Assembly (NCBI RefSeq): GCF_014698835.1 | Contig: NZ_JACJTU010000009.1 | Coordinates: 167,780 to 231,779, forward strand | Direction of reading: 5' to 3' | Length of the DNA stretch: 64,000 nucleotides | DNA from: Nostoc paludosum FACHB-159 | Lineage (GTDB): Bacteria > Cyanobacteriota > Cyanobacteriia > Cyanobacteriales > Nostocaceae | Shown: positions 24,982-35,134 of the stretch, in pieces | How positions within the stretch are numbered: the stretch's first letter is position 1 | Layout of the letters: the number at the start of each line of letters is the position of its first letter | Notes under the pieces: generated by a model | Database searches by the model: none | Told to the model about the DNA's origin: nothing | What the model saw: the letters and a program-made list of their open reading frames with translations, nothing else | Program-made: the position numbers and the translations under genes

Positions 24982-25944
24982 CTTCCGGATAGTGGTGGCT
25001 TGTCAGCAGATTGTTAACAATCGGAAATATAAATGAAGCGATCGCCAGTATTAAGTTAGGTATTAATATTAAGTGCAGACTATACCACTACTTGGTGATA
25101 GTGCAGCAAATATAAACAGAATTAATCGTCCAACGAAAGATTAATAAAATTGGAATTAATGTCTTGATATCGCATTCCAAGAGGAAACAATGCTACAATA
25201 AATTATTAGCTGTTACACATTTAATTAAATAAATTTCAAATTATAGCGGTTCCCAATCTGGTCAGGTAGGCTTTCAACACCACTAAGCTTGGTAAAATAA
25301 ATTTAGTGTACCTAATTTGCTTAGGAAACGCTATAGTCGTCTTTTGTTAAAGTTAGAAAACCCAATGGTTTAAAGGCTTTTGTAACTTTGTCTTTCACCT
25401 TTGACTAAAAATTTTAATTCATATTAGAAAACAAAGCCTCAAACCTTGCTTAAATCAATGCTCCAGAGTCTGGATTCGATTCTTTTTTTCTAAAAGTGAC
25501 AGAAGCTTCATAGGAAAGCGATCTCTGGCACAATGTCGCTTTGTGTCTATCCATTCCCAATGAATGTAAAGAAACATTTCTGTTTTTAGAAGGAAAATAA
25601 ATCTAGCAAATAGTATCAATTTGATACGTCAATTTCATACAAAATTTTGGCATAAAAAATTTAATTAATTGTAGAAATAAACTACTTTTGGCAAAAAATT
25701 CTCATAACAGTAAAGGCTGTTGTCTAATTTTGAAGTTGCTTAATAAAAGTTTTATTTCACAATTTTAATTGTGTCTAGATAGACAGAAAAATCTTAAAAG
25801 TTTTTATGTGTTCCCAAATTACAGGTTTTACACTTTGCCATCCCACAAGGCAATAGTAAGAAGCCTTTTCATACGTTGTTGCTGTACGTAGTTCGTGAAA
25901 GACAACATAAAAATTCTAGTTTTTTAACCAGGGGAGTCAACAAA
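24982..25944. other. 963-bp spacer with a MITE-like element
   Basis: Very AT-rich and without a credible gene on either strand. It contains the 94-bp element with terminal inverted repeats at 25242-25335. The last ~70 bp lead into the oxidase gene, with AGGGGAGTC as its ribosome-binding site (25929-25937). Confidence 0.55.
25242..25335. mobile_element. MITE-like 94-bp element
   Basis: Begins TATAGCGGTTCC and ends GGAAACGCTATA, inverted repeats of 12 bp with one mismatch. The outermost TA dinucleotides fit a TA target duplication as made by IS630/Tc1-type transposases. It has no coding capacity. Confidence 0.6.
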
Positions 25945-27372
25945 ATGCCTTGGCAACTATCGTCTCAAATTCCGATTAATCCTGTCCATGCTGCTGTGGG
26001 AAGAACAGGTAAGGTATTGTTCTTTGGTGGTTCGGGTAACGATCCGAGCCTAGCAGCATATAACAATTCTCCGAAAGGGGTTAGACTTTGGGACCCGAAG
26101 AGCGGAACTTTCACCACTCCGACGATTCCACTAGATATTAATGGAGACCCTATTGACGTTTTCTGTTGTGGTCACTCCTTCCGACCTGACGGACAACTGT
26201 TTGTTGCAGGTGGAACTTTACAATATGACCCATTCTATGGTATTAGCGATTGCTTCCTATTTAATTTTACTGCCAATAACGGCAATGGAAGTTGGACAAA
26301 AGTGGCATCAATGAATAGAGGGCGCTGGTATCCTACCGTCTTAACATTGGGTAACGGTCAAATTTTTGCGCTCTCAGGTTTAGATGTAAATGGCAGTAAT
26401 ACTCGCAACCCAGAAATTTTTAGCGCTTTTACTGGTTGGAACATTTTTACACAACAAACTAGTAATTTAGCTAACTATGCCCACTTGATTCTGTTGAGTA
26501 GTGGCAAACTTTTTTATACAGGCGCTCAGATGGGGAGTAACAGAGGTACGTCACCACGCATTCTTACTTTACCCTCACAATTTAATCAAGCGATCGCCGA
26601 ACAGGCAGTGTCTGGATTAGAAGCTCCAGCTCATGGTAACCAAGCTGCTAGCCTATTGCTCCCACCAGCTCAAGACCAAAAAGTGATGATTATCGGTGGG
26701 GGTGGGACTGCAACAACCAACCGAGTTAATATTATCAATTTCAATGCTACTACTCCCACTTATACAGCAGCATCGTATCTCAATAATCCAAGGATGCACC
26801 ATAATGCTGTTATATTGCCCGATCGCACAGTATTTGTGTGTAATGGCAGCAGAGGGAACGAAAGTATAACAGAATCGACACTACCAGCAGAAATATACAA
26901 TCCCGCGACGAATACCTGGAAAACCGTAGAGACACCAAATGTAAATGGCCGCGTCTATCATTCAGTGGCGGTGTTGCTCCCAGATGGCACAGTAGCTGTA
27001 GCAGGGGGAAATCCTAGACGTGGTACTTATGAAAATCGGATAGAAATTTATAGTCCAGCGTACATATCGCAGACAAGACCCACAATTATTAGTGTTCCCG
27101 CAACAGCAACATATAACGCAACAATCACGATCTCTACAAACGTACCTGCAACAAGCATCAAATGGGTTCATGTGATTAGGCCAATGGCACCTACTCATAG
27201 TCTAGATACAGAACAACGACTAGTAGATATCCCAATTAAATCTAGGAGCGGCAATTCTTTGACAGCCCAAATAACAGCTAATCGCAACATTGCAGTTCCT
27301 GGCTACTATATGTTGTTTGTTGTTAACAACAACAATGTTCCCTCGGTAGCAAGTTGGATTCAAATAAAATAA
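25945..27372 (+). CDS. galactose/glyoxal oxidase-like radical copper oxidase
   Basis: 475 aa from ATG 25945, with AGGGGAGTC just upstream. Kelch-type beta-propeller repeats (GKVLFFGGSGND, GQLFVAGGT, VAVAGGNP) are followed by a C-terminal Ig-like DUF1929 domain. The residues known in galactose oxidase appear conserved: Cys in FCCGHSF (cofactor cross-link), Tyr in GRWYPTV, Tyr-His in RVYHSVAVLLPDG and His in APTHSLDTEQR, so a Tyr-Cys copper radical site is plausible. Such enzymes oxidise alcohols or aldehydes to give hydrogen peroxide. No signal peptide is visible. A Tat-exported protein gene follows 114 bp later. Confidence 0.85.
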   Translation: MPWQLSSQIPINPVHAAVGRTGKVLFFGGSGNDPSLAAYNNSPKGVRLWDPKSGTFTTPTIPLDINGDPIDVFCCGHSFRPDGQLFVAGGTLQYDPFYGISDCFLFNFTANNGNGSWTKVASMNRGRWYPTVLTLGNGQIFALSGLDVNGSNTRNPEIFSAFTGWNIFTQQTSNLANYAHLILLSSGKLFYTGAQMGSNRGTSPRILTLPSQFNQAIAEQAVSGLEAPAHGNQAASLLLPPAQDQKVMIIGGGGTATTNRVNIINFNATTPTYTAASYLNNPRMHHNAVILPDRTVFVCNGSRGNESITESTLPAEIYNPATNTWKTVETPNVNGRVYHSVAVLLPDGTVAVAGGNPRRGTYENRIEIYSPAYISQTRPTIISVPATATYNATITISTNVPATSIKWVHVIRPMAPTHSLDTEQRLVDIPIKSRSGNSLTAQITANRNIAVPGYYMLFVVNNNNVPSVASWIQIK

Positions 27373-27486
27373 TCCCCAGCGTTCAATTAGCAATCAATTC
27401 AAAAATCAAAGCAGTATTAGCCAATGTTGAGGAACTACAGCAAGCGTAGAACAATGGCAAACGGCAAGTAATTCTGGGAGTTACAT

Positions 27487-28386
27487 ATGGAACTAAAGTT
27501 AACACGCAGACAATTTGGTCAGTTGGCGTTGGCAAGCACCACAGTTGCTGCTATGGGGGTTGTTCTGAGCAAAACCCTTGCAGAAGAGTCCAACACAGAT
27601 ACCCTGATTCTGGGCATCAGAAACGGTATTACTAACAACCCTACTCCTACCAACCTAGACTCAAATATCACCGACCTCGGTGACGCAAGCCAAACCAACG
27701 ATCCATCTACTCTACAGCCAATCATTGTAGAATCTTTTAACGTCAGCACTCAGGAAATCAAGACCGTGCTGACCACCGCACCGATTTTGGAGACTTGCGA
27801 GCAGTTGAGCGGTTTTGTGTCCATAAATGGCAAACTTATAGCAGCCGCGAGCAATATCTGTACAAGAAAGAAAAAGGACAAAAAAGTTCGTTTAATTGAT
27901 TTAAATTCTCTAGAAACTGTAAATATTTCAGGACTGAAAAACAAGGAAGAAGTTTACCAATTACTGCGTTTGACAGACGGTTCGCTTGCTGCCTTGGTCA
28001 TCAAAGAAAAAGGAAAGGGGTCTTCTAGGATAGTAACTATTGACTTGAATACAGGTCAGGTTACAGATACAAGCAAAATACCCGAACAAAAGCGGGTGAT
28101 TGCTCTAGCTGAGTGTCCTGACGGAAGTTTGTATGGGATTGATAGTGATAAGGTAGGCGAAATAAGTTTGTCCCAAATCGGCCAGAAGCAATCAAAAAAA
28201 TTGAAATCCCAAGGTCAAGCTTTGAATAATGGTTGTGACGGATTAGTTTGCACTTTATCAAACGAATTATTCGCCTTAGTTGCATTTAGGTATGAATCTC
28301 CTAAACACGTGGACAAAATCAATAAGGACACTGGAGAAATGCAGACAATAATAGGGTTTGATGTTGCTAAAATTACGCTTGCGTAG
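27487..28386 (+). CDS. Tat-exported protein of unknown function
   Basis: 299 aa. The N-terminus MELKLTRRQFGQLALASTTV is a twin-arginine signal (RRQF) followed by a hydrophobic stretch and AEE as likely cleavage region, so it is exported folded. The mature part has repeated beta-strand patterns (VRLIDLNSLETV, VTIDLNTGQV, GSLYGIDSDKVGEI), suggesting a small beta-propeller. Function unknown. It sits directly after the copper oxidase gene and may be a partner, for example in copper loading or substrate binding; this is inference. Confidence 0.72.
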   Translation: MELKLTRRQFGQLALASTTVAAMGVVLSKTLAEESNTDTLILGIRNGITNNPTPTNLDSNITDLGDASQTNDPSTLQPIIVESFNVSTQEIKTVLTTAPILETCEQLSGFVSINGKLIAAASNICTRKKKDKKVRLIDLNSLETVNISGLKNKEEVYQLLRLTDGSLAALVIKEKGKGSSRIVTIDLNTGQVTDTSKIPEQKRVIALAECPDGSLYGIDSDKVGEISLSQIGQKQSKKLKSQGQALNNGCDGLVCTLSNELFALVAFRYESPKHVDKINKDTGEMQTIIGFDVAKITLA

Positions 28387-28508
28387 ACATTATTGCTTAT
28401 AGCATTTCTTTGTGAGGGTGCGCCAAATTTTTTTACTTATTCTTTGTTGCTTTCTTTGTCCCTTGGCGTTCTTCTCTTCTCTACGAGACGCTAAGAGCGA
28501 ACGAGACG

Positions 28509-28561
28509 CTTCTCTACGAGAGGCTTCGCCAACGCGTTGGCGGAAGCCTCTCGTAGAGAAG
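28509..28561. repeat. 53-bp near-perfect palindrome
   Basis: Arms starting CTTCTCTACGAGAGGCTTCG pair with the reverse arm ending CTCTCGTAGAGAAG, around CCAACGCGTTGG. This is a known style of dispersed palindromic repeat in Nostoc and would form a long hairpin in RNA. Related partial units lie just upstream (28476-28500). Confidence 0.85.
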
Positions 28562-28721
28562 GCGGTTCGTTTATTAATATATGGCGCATCTTCATACAGA
28601 ATTGGTATTACTAGAGGCAACGCAGCTTTTCAAATGGCATTTATGTAAAGTGGATTCTGCTTCCAATGGGCGCTTTGCGAGTTCGCACATAATTAAATTA
28701 TCCCCTCTACGCTATTTGCTT

Positions 28722-29282
28722 ATGACTATTGCCAGTCAACCCCAACTAAGTTTAGATGATTTCCTCAAACTGCCGGAAACTGAACCAGCATCAGATTTTA
28801 TTAACGGGGAAATCATTCAAAAACCTATGCCTCAAGCTGAACATAGCCGACTACAGACTAAATTTTGTAATGTCATTAATAACGTAACTGAAAACCAAAA
28901 AATTGCTTACGCTTTCACAGAACTACGCTGTACCTTTGGCGGTGCTTCTATCGTCCCTGATGTGTCTGTGTTTCGCTGGGATAGAATTCCCAAAACTCCA
29001 TCTGGCAAAATTGCTAATCGCTTTGAAATTCATCCCGACTGGGCAATTGAAATTCTTTCCCCAGAGCAAAACTTAAAAAAAGTTTTGAGTAAATTATTGC
29101 ATTGCTCGCGCAATGGTACTGAACTTGGCTGGTTGCTAGACCCAGAGGATGAAAGTATTCTGACAGTATTTCCTCAACAGCGAGTGGAATTATACGAAGG
29201 TGCTGATAAATTACCCATTGTTGAGGGTATCGATTTGGAACTGACTGTAGAACAGGTTTTTGCTTGGCTGAGTTGGAGTTAA
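28722..29282 (+). CDS. Uma2 family restriction-endonuclease-like protein
   Basis: 186 aa from ATG 28722 (MTIASQPQLSLDDFLKLPET), where similarity begins. The family core is present: DFINGEIIQKPMPQAEHSRLQ, IVPDVSVFRWDRIP and HPDWAIEILSPEQ, giving the PD-(D/E)xK-like residues, then a YGxx/LGWLLDPED stretch and a C-terminal VEGIDLELTVEQVFAWL. Uma2 genes are very numerous in cyanobacteria; the role is not established. The 5' part of the open frame (28581-28721) is most likely non-coding, as it follows the palindrome. Confidence 0.85.
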   Translation: MTIASQPQLSLDDFLKLPETEPASDFINGEIIQKPMPQAEHSRLQTKFCNVINNVTENQKIAYAFTELRCTFGGASIVPDVSVFRWDRIPKTPSGKIANRFEIHPDWAIEILSPEQNLKKVLSKLLHCSRNGTELGWLLDPEDESILTVFPQQRVELYEGADKLPIVEGIDLELTVEQVFAWLSWS

Positions 29283-29610
29283 GGCGAACTTCAAGTTAGA
29301 GCAGGTTTCAAGAAAAATGAAGTGTCTTTGACTCAGGTATAAAGCATATTTTACTCCTGAATTCTGATTTTCCTTTAAAAAAAAATTTAAGATAGAAGGT
29401 TTTTATAAAATCCATATTAAAAACTGAATTTTTTTATAAAATGAGTTTTGATTAATTGTAAGCAAATAAGAGAGATGATTGTAACCAGATAAATTTCAGC
29501 TTGCAATATATAGTATAAAAAATTGGTATTAATTCTGTTGTAATAAACATAGAACTGATTAGAAAAAGCGATCGCCCACTTTTAGAGCGATCGCTTTTCA
29601 ATCTCAAATT
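29283..29610. other. 328-bp AT-rich spacer
   Basis: Between convergent Uma2 and ftsH genes. Only the terminator-like hairpin at 29564-29598 stands out. Confidence 0.5.
29564..29598 (-). terminator. intrinsic terminator of ftsH built from two HIP1 sites
   Basis: AAAAGCGATCGC (29564-29575) and GCGATCGCTTTT (29587-29598) pair perfectly over 12 bp with an 11-nt loop. On the minus strand the hairpin ends in T residues just after the ftsH stop. Confidence 0.75.
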
Positions 29611-31545
29611 CTAATTTAGAATAGATTGCAACAATGGCTTATCTTGCGATACCTTACCTGTTTGCAACCATTCTTGTACTTCCGTCGGCAATTTTGCTTG
29701 AGTAATATATTCCCGCAATTCCAAACCTTCCAAAATTTCTTTTTGCAACAGTTGTTCTGCGGTTTGCTCTAATAACTCGCGGTTATATTGCAAAATAGTC
29801 AAAGCGATATGGTGAGCATTATCCAACGTTTGCTTCACTTCGCGATCGATTTCCTCAGCCACTTTGGGACTAATAGCACGGCGTGGGTTGGCATAACCTT
29901 CGAGAAACTGCTGTTGAATTTTCTCAAACGCCACTGGCCCAAGTTCATGGCTCATTCCATAAAGAGTAATAGCACGTTCGGCTAACTCAGTCGCTTTTTG
30001 GATGTCGTCAGCAGCACCAGTGGAAACTTTGCCAAAAACGATTTCTTCGGCAGAACGTCCACCTAAAAGAGTAGCAATACGCCCGCGAATTTCGTCTTCT
30101 AGCATCAAGAAACGGTCTTCTTCCGGCATCTGAATTGTGTAACCCAAAGCACCAACACCGCGAGGAACAACGGATATTTTTTCAACTCTACCCGCACCAG
30201 GCATCAGGGCACCGATAATAGCGTGACCAACTTCGTGATAAGCTACGGTCTTTTTCTCAGTCTCATTCAACACGCGGGAGCGTTTTTCTAAGCCAGCAAT
30301 TAGACGTTCGATACCTTCGTTGAAATCTGCCATCGTCACTGCTTGGCTATTTCGCCGTGCAGCTAAGAGTGCAGCTTCATTTACAAGGTTGGCTAAATCT
30401 GCCCCAGCAAAGCCAGGAGTCCTGATGGCAATGGTACTCAAATCGACATCATCAGCCAATTTGACGTTTCTCGCGTGGACTTTGAGAATTGCTTCTCGAC
30501 CAATTTTATCAGGGCGATCGACGACAACTTGACGGTCAAATCGACCAGGACGGCGTAAAGCCGGATCGAGAATTTCTGGACGGTTGGTGGCGGCGATGAT
30601 AATTACCCCTGTGTTGGTATCAAAGCCATCCATCTCGCTGAGTAACTGGTTGAGGGTTTGTTCCCGTTCATCATTTCCCCCCATAATCGGCCCAGCACCA
30701 CCGCGAGATTTACCGAGTGCGTCTAACTCGTCGATAAAGACAATGCAGGGAGCTTGTTCTTTGGCTTGTTCAAACAAATCGCGGACGCGTGCAGCACCGA
30801 CACCAACAAACAGTTCGATAAATTCGGAACCAGAAATACTGAAGAAAGGAACAGCAGCTTCACCAGCGATCGCTTTTGCTAGTAATGTTTTACCAGTACC
30901 CGGAGGCCCTACCAACAGCACACCTTTGGGAATTTTCGCCCCTAGTGCAGTGTATTTTCCAGCGTTTCTCAGAAAATCAATAATTTCTTCTAATTCCGCT
31001 TTGGCTTCATCTACACCAGCCACATCAGTAAATTTAACGCCAGTGCTACCTTCCGAATAAATCCTAGCTCTACTTTTACCCACCGTGAGTGCAGCCGGGC
31101 CTCCTTGGCGGCTCATTAAAAAGCCCCAAATCCCAAAGAAAATTAACGGTGGTGCAATCCAACTCAGTAAAGTAGCAATCCAAGCATTTTGGTTTGGCGG
31201 TGGTGCTGCAAACTGGACATGATGCTCGCGGAGAATTTTTGGCAAATCTAGATCGATACCTACCGGGGTGGTGATGAAAACTTGTTCGGTGACTTTGCCA
31301 TCGGGAGTTTGAGTTTTGATGGTATATTCAATGCGATCGCCACTAACAATCGCTCGATCTACCTTCCCCGCTTCCACCTCAGCCAAAAATGTGCTATAGG
31401 GAATCTGGGGCGATCGCGAAATAAAAAAACTGGGAACAATAAAGTTCAGCAGTAACAACAGGCTTAATAAAATGAAGAAACTGCCACCAAACTGTCGACC
31501 TTTGGGCGGTTTCATGGGTCTTTTGTTATTAGTTTCAACAGGCAT
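29611..31545 (-). CDS. ftsH: ATP-dependent zinc metalloprotease FtsH
   Basis: 644 aa. An N-terminal transmembrane helix (about 22-44), a periplasmic/lumenal segment and a second helix (about 125-145) precede the AAA+ domain with Walker A GPPGTGKT, Walker [13 protein letters not shown] and the second region of homology RRPGRFDRQ. The zinc motif HEVGH is in the C-terminal protease domain. FtsH hexamers degrade damaged membrane proteins such as photosystem II D1. Cyanobacteria have several paralogues and I cannot tell which this is. The next gene upstream on the strand (DUF1614) starts 770 bp away. Confidence 0.97.
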   Translation of the reverse strand: MPVETNNKRPMKPPKGRQFGGSFFILLSLLLLLNFIVPSFFISRSPQIPYSTFLAEVEAGKVDRAIVSGDRIEYTIKTQTPDGKVTEQVFITTPVGIDLDLPKILREHHVQFAAPPPNQNAWIATLLSWIAPPLIFFGIWGFLMSRQGGPAALTVGKSRARIYSEGSTGVKFTDVAGVDEAKAELEEIIDFLRNAGKYTALGAKIPKGVLLVGPPGTGKTLLAKAIAGEAAVPFFSISGSEFIELFVGVGAARVRDLFEQAKEQAPCIVFIDELDALGKSRGGAGPIMGGNDEREQTLNQLLSEMDGFDTNTGVIIIAATNRPEILDPALRRPGRFDRQVVVDRPDKIGREAILKVHARNVKLADDVDLSTIAIRTPGFAGADLANLVNEAALLAARRNSQAVTMADFNEGIERLIAGLEKRSRVLNETEKKTVAYHEVGHAIIGALMPGAGRVEKISVVPRGVGALGYTIQMPEEDRFLMLEDEIRGRIATLLGGRSAEEIVFGKVSTGAADDIQKATELAERAITLYGMSHELGPVAFEKIQQQFLEGYANPRRAISPKVAEEIDREVKQTLDNAHHIALTILQYNRELLEQTAEQLLQKEILEGLELREYITQAKLPTEVQEWLQTGKVSQDKPLLQSILN

Positions 31546-31561
31546 TTTGATGTACCCTCAA

Positions 31562-31648
31562 TTGAGTTATAAGTGTTGAGTTATGAGTGTTGAGTTATGA
31601 GTTTTCACTTTGAATTTCTAACTCCTAACTCTTAACTCCTAACTCTTC
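31562..31648. repeat. heptamer repeats (GAGTTAT and TAACTCC)
   Basis: Between ftsH and DUF1614 genes: GAGTTAT-type units on the left and their inverse TAACTCT/TAACTCC units on the right, able to form a hairpin. Confidence 0.75.
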
Positions 31649-31649
31649 A

Positions 31650-32318
31650 CTAGCTTAGTAACAGAGCAAATAATCCACATAAAGCAATGCCATCAAATAC
31701 ACCAGCACCACCGATGCTGAGTACTCCTGCACTCATAGATTGAATATCTTTTAGATGTAGTAAATCAGCACCAATTAAGGTTCCCAGCACACCACCAGCA
31801 AAGGCTACAGGAGCAGCATGGGGTACAGCGATTAACATTGCAGATAAAGCAGCAGTCAAGGGAGCCAATAAAGGATTCATTTGAATACCTATTCCGGGCA
31901 CCACCCGCGCTGCATAATAGCTAACGACGGTAACGATCGCAGTTACAAGCAAAATGAAGAGAGCATTTGCATGAGCAAATTGGTAAAGTGCCAACAACAC
32001 AGGAATTAAGCCACCACCTACATTTAGTGCTACCACGGTAGAACGCTCAACTCTCCTTAAAGGAATACCCCAAAATTCTTTTAACCATAGTGTCGCAAAA
32101 TCATCTGCCAGATGGACTGGAGTGGCTAGGCGGTATAGGGGTATATTGATAGTGCTTGTGAAAATTACTAGCACCAGCAATAAAAAAGCGATGTTGGAAG
32201 AAAATCCCAGCTTGGCTACTGCGATTTCCACCACATCTACTGCCACAGCAAACCAAATGAATGGTAGTAGTAGTAACAACACAAGAAATAGCAGTAATGA
32301 AACTGGTAGGTAAATCAT
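31650..32318 (-). CDS. DUF1614 membrane protein
   Basis: 222 aa with about six or seven hydrophobic segments. The DUF1614 pattern is clear: INIPLYRL, WGIPLRRVERSTVVALNVGGGLIPVLLALY, the GIGIQMNPLLAPLTAALSA loop, and GVLSIGGAGVFDGI near the C-terminus. Plasma- or thylakoid-membrane protein of unknown function. On the minus strand upstream of ftsH with an STRR between them. Confidence 0.85.
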   Translation of the reverse strand: MIYLPVSLLLFLVLLLLLPFIWFAVAVDVVEIAVAKLGFSSNIAFLLLVLVIFTSTINIPLYRLATPVHLADDFATLWLKEFWGIPLRRVERSTVVALNVGGGLIPVLLALYQFAHANALFILLVTAIVTVVSYYAARVVPGIGIQMNPLLAPLTAALSAMLIAVPHAAPVAFAGGVLGTLIGADLLHLKDIQSMSAGVLSIGGAGVFDGIALCGLFALLLS

Positions 32319-32666
32319 AAGATGAGAAAATTTATAATTGTGTCATATCACACAAACACATTTACAGATGCTATATCGATTCATTCAACAAATGCTTAAG
32401 TAGTAATTAAGCTGCTAGGAATATTGACAGTTATAGGTGAAAAATGTAGGTAGGAAAGACTTTTATCTATTTACTAGGCTATTACACTTTGAAATTGCAC
32501 GACGACTCATAAAATTTGTTGACCGTTAACTGTTAACTGTCAACTATCAAAAGATGTGCTGTGTTAGATGCGCTACAGCTAATCTATTGGTTTCTATTTT
32601 AGAAACTAGATAGCGCAGTCCAAATTCGCGTACACCCAACAGAAAAATGTGTATTACCGTACTGTT
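32319..32666. other. 348-bp spacer between divergent genes
   Basis: AT-rich with a small inverted segment (GTTAACTGTTAACTGTCAAC, 32525-32544) that looks repeat-derived. No gene seen. Confidence 0.4.
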
Positions 32667-32858
32667 ATGGAAAATCAGCTAGGATTTGTTCTCAAATTAC
32701 TTCTACTTTCGGCTTTGATATCGGTGTTAATAAAGTACGTTGCTCCATATTTATCAATTTCGGCAACAACAACTAATGCTTTAATTATAGTTTTATTACC
32801 GATCGCCATCGTGGCGATCGCTCTACTGTGGCGATTCCAAGCATACAAACAAAGTTAA
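32667..32858 (+). CDS. small two-helix membrane protein, 63 aa
   Basis: From ATG 32667 (MENQLGFVLKLLLLSALISV) two hydrophobic helices (about 7-25 and 34-54) are separated by APYLSISATTTNA and followed by a basic tail RFQAYKQS. The open frame starts six codons earlier, but MENQ is the more usual beginning. Unknown function. It lies 90 bp before the AI-2E-type transporter on the same strand and may be co-transcribed with it. Confidence 0.65.
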   Translation: MENQLGFVLKLLLLSALISVLIKYVAPYLSISATTTNALIIVLLPIAIVAIALLWRFQAYKQS

Positions 32859-32948
32859 CTTCAATTATCTAGGCACAAGCGATCGAAATCAGCTAACCTA
32901 GCTGAATTACAACAAAATTGCATCTCACCAACTGCTGGGAGTTAGCCT

Positions 32949-34097
32949 GTGAACTTGGGTCAATGGATCGGTTTAATTGCGATCGTTCTTTCTTTATACA
33001 TTTTGTGGCAAATTCGGGAAGTACTATTACTGATGTTTGCCGCAGTTGTCTTAGCCACCACCTTAAATCGGCTAGCGAAACGCTTCCAACGCTCAGGTAT
33101 GAAGCGTGGACTGGCCGTACTGTTGTCAGTCGCTATCTTTTTTGCAGTAATCGTGGGTTTTTTCTGGCTAATTGTGCCGCCTTTTGCACAGCAGTTTCAA
33201 GAATTAACCTATCGAGTTCCCCAAGGGTTTGGGCGCTTTAATAGTTGGCTAGACGCACTCAGAACCCGCATTCCTAGTGAGTTGGTTCCCTACATTCCAG
33301 ATCTCAACAGTCTGATCCAACAAGCACAGCCTTTTGTCAATCGGTTATTAGGAAACTCCTTTGCTTTTGTCTCTGGTTCGTTGGAAGTCGTTCTCAAGGT
33401 TTTACTAGTGCTAGTTTTAACAGGAATGCTGTTAGCCGATCCCCTAGCTTACCGCAAAGTTTTTGTCCGGCTTTTTCCCTCATTTTATCGGCGACGCGTG
33501 GAAGGGATTTTAAGTAAGTGCGAAATTTCCTTGGGGGGATGGGTAACAGGTGCTGTTATTGCGATGGGTGTAGTGGGATTAATGAGCGTAATTGGCTTAT
33601 CTGTTTTGGGTGTCAAAGCAGCACTCGCTTTAGGGGTTTTGGCAGGATTTTTGAACTTAATTCCCAACCTCGGTCCGACACTGAGTGTAGTACCAGCAAT
33701 GGCCATCGCTTTGTTAGACGAACCTTGGAAAGCGATCGCTGTTTTGATTCTTTACTTCATCATTCAACAGGTTGAGAGTAATTTCATCACACCCGTTGTT
33801 ATGGCGCATCAAGTCTCATTGCTACCAGCTGTCACCTTAATTTCTCAATTATTTTTCGTCACTTTTTTTGGATTTTTAGGATTATTTCTTGCACTACCCT
33901 TAACTGTTGTCGCTAAGATTTGGGTACAAGAAGTTTTGATTAAAGATGTTTTAGATGAATGGGGAAATCACCATCTACAAGAAACTGAGTTTGTCATCAG
34001 TTCTAAATTTCCTCAAGTAGACGATCCTTGGTCAACAGAAACTCCAGCTAGCGATCGAGAACAACCAGTTGATAACGCTTTCCCCAAAGACGAATAG
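32949..34097 (+). CDS. AI-2E/PerM family (UPF0118) transporter
   Basis: 382 aa with GTG as start at 32949; seven or eight hydrophobic segments. Family marks are the N-terminal helix plus VLLLMFAAVVLATTLNRLAKRF, the amphipathic PPFAQQFQEL region and the conserved LGVLAGFLNLIPNLGPTLSVVPA block, followed by QVESNFITPVVMAHQVSL. Members export small molecules such as autoinducer-2 or act as Na+/H+ antiporters; the substrate here is unknown. The C-terminal ~50 residues are acidic and cytoplasmic. Confidence 0.88.
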   Translation: MNLGQWIGLIAIVLSLYILWQIREVLLLMFAAVVLATTLNRLAKRFQRSGMKRGLAVLLSVAIFFAVIVGFFWLIVPPFAQQFQELTYRVPQGFGRFNSWLDALRTRIPSELVPYIPDLNSLIQQAQPFVNRLLGNSFAFVSGSLEVVLKVLLVLVLTGMLLADPLAYRKVFVRLFPSFYRRRVEGILSKCEISLGGWVTGAVIAMGVVGLMSVIGLSVLGVKAALALGVLAGFLNLIPNLGPTLSVVPAMAIALLDEPWKAIAVLILYFIIQQVESNFITPVVMAHQVSLLPAVTLISQLFFVTFFGFLGLFLALPLTVVAKIWVQEVLIKDVLDEWGNHHLQETEFVISSKFPQVDDPWSTETPASDREQPVDNAFPKDE

Positions 34098-34262
34098 TTA
34101 TTGAGTACATATAGCGATCGAGTGAAATATTGCATAAAGGTTTGTTGACTGTCAACGGTAGTCAAATAACAACCATAACAGGTATTTTTCACAACTGAAA
34201 TAGGATTGCTATAGAGAAAATTTCTCGCAGCTAAAGTAAGAACAATAATGAGATGGCAGTAA

Positions 34263-34898
34263 ATGGTTTCTCGCATCGGAATTACTGACAATATTAAAAG
34301 CTTGAGCGATTTACAAACTCGCTGTAATTTGCGTCAAACAGATAGCGATCATTTCTTCGTAGAATGGTTTGAAAACTTACCAGAACTTAATCCCCAAGAA
34401 AAAGTAGGTATTGCTCGAATCAAACAGCGTTATGATTATCATCGTATCGATGGTCTGCTATTAGAAGGTACAATTAACCTCCTAGTAGTTTCTCCATTGT
34501 TGGAACTTGCAGGTTTTCTCGATCCACCTTTCCGAATTCGCTCACCCTATGGTATCGCTTTAGAACTCGACGATCCAGAAGAAACAATTCGCGGTTTTAT
34601 CGACACACTAGTTGTACAAGAACAACTTTGGATTTTGGTTGTTGAATCCAAGCGAACAAGTATTCCAGTTCCAGCCGCATTACCGCAATTATTAGCTTAT
34701 ATGCTCAGTAATGACCGGAGCGATCGCCCAGTATTCGGTATGGCAACAAACGGTGATGAATTTGTGTTTCTCAAGCTCACTTTCACAGATACTCCTCAGT
34801 ACGACGTATCACGCACGTTTTCGCTATTTCCTCGCCGACACGAATTGGGTGAAGTTTTACAGATTCTAAAGCGACTCGGACAAGTACTTCTAGAGTAA
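34263..34898 (+). CDS. HsdR N-terminal-like (type I restriction R-subunit-like) nuclease-fold protein
   Basis: 211 aa. The core shows a PD-(D/E)xK-type layout: VSPLLELAGF, ALELDDPEETIRGFIDTLV and ILVVESKRTSIPV with E-x-K, then QLLAYML and GMATNGDEFVFLKL. Cyanobacteria carry many such orphan proteins without helicase or methylase partners, and none is nearby. It could be a nuclease relic, a regulator or a defence component. Start at ATG 34263. Confidence 0.7.
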   Translation: MVSRIGITDNIKSLSDLQTRCNLRQTDSDHFFVEWFENLPELNPQEKVGIARIKQRYDYHRIDGLLLEGTINLLVVSPLLELAGFLDPPFRIRSPYGIALELDDPEETIRGFIDTLVVQEQLWILVVESKRTSIPVPAALPQLLAYMLSNDRSDRPVFGMATNGDEFVFLKLTFTDTPQYDVSRTFSLFPRRHELGEVLQILKRLGQVLLE

Positions 34899-35020
34899 AA
34901 TTTTCTTGTCTTCCTAATTAAAAAATAATCTTTTACATCTTCTTAGATTAGCTTTTTGACCCTGTATGTCCTAACATAGCTGACGACTGCAATAATAATA
35001 AATCATTTGTAAATAAGAAA

Positions 35021-35048
35021 ATTCCCGACTTTTTAAAAAATCGGGAAT
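35021..35048. terminator. bidirectional terminator between convergent genes
   Basis: ATTCCCGA (35021-35028) pairs with TCGGGAAT (35041-35048), with T-rich and A-rich runs in and around the loop, between the genes ending at 34898 (+) and 35135 (-). Confidence 0.7.
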
Positions 35049-35134
35049 TCAATCTTTAGAGTTAGATTAATAAATCTTGTTGGCAAAAATCACCACGGAG
35101 AATAGCTAGCTGATTTCTTACCAGAAGCAATTCA

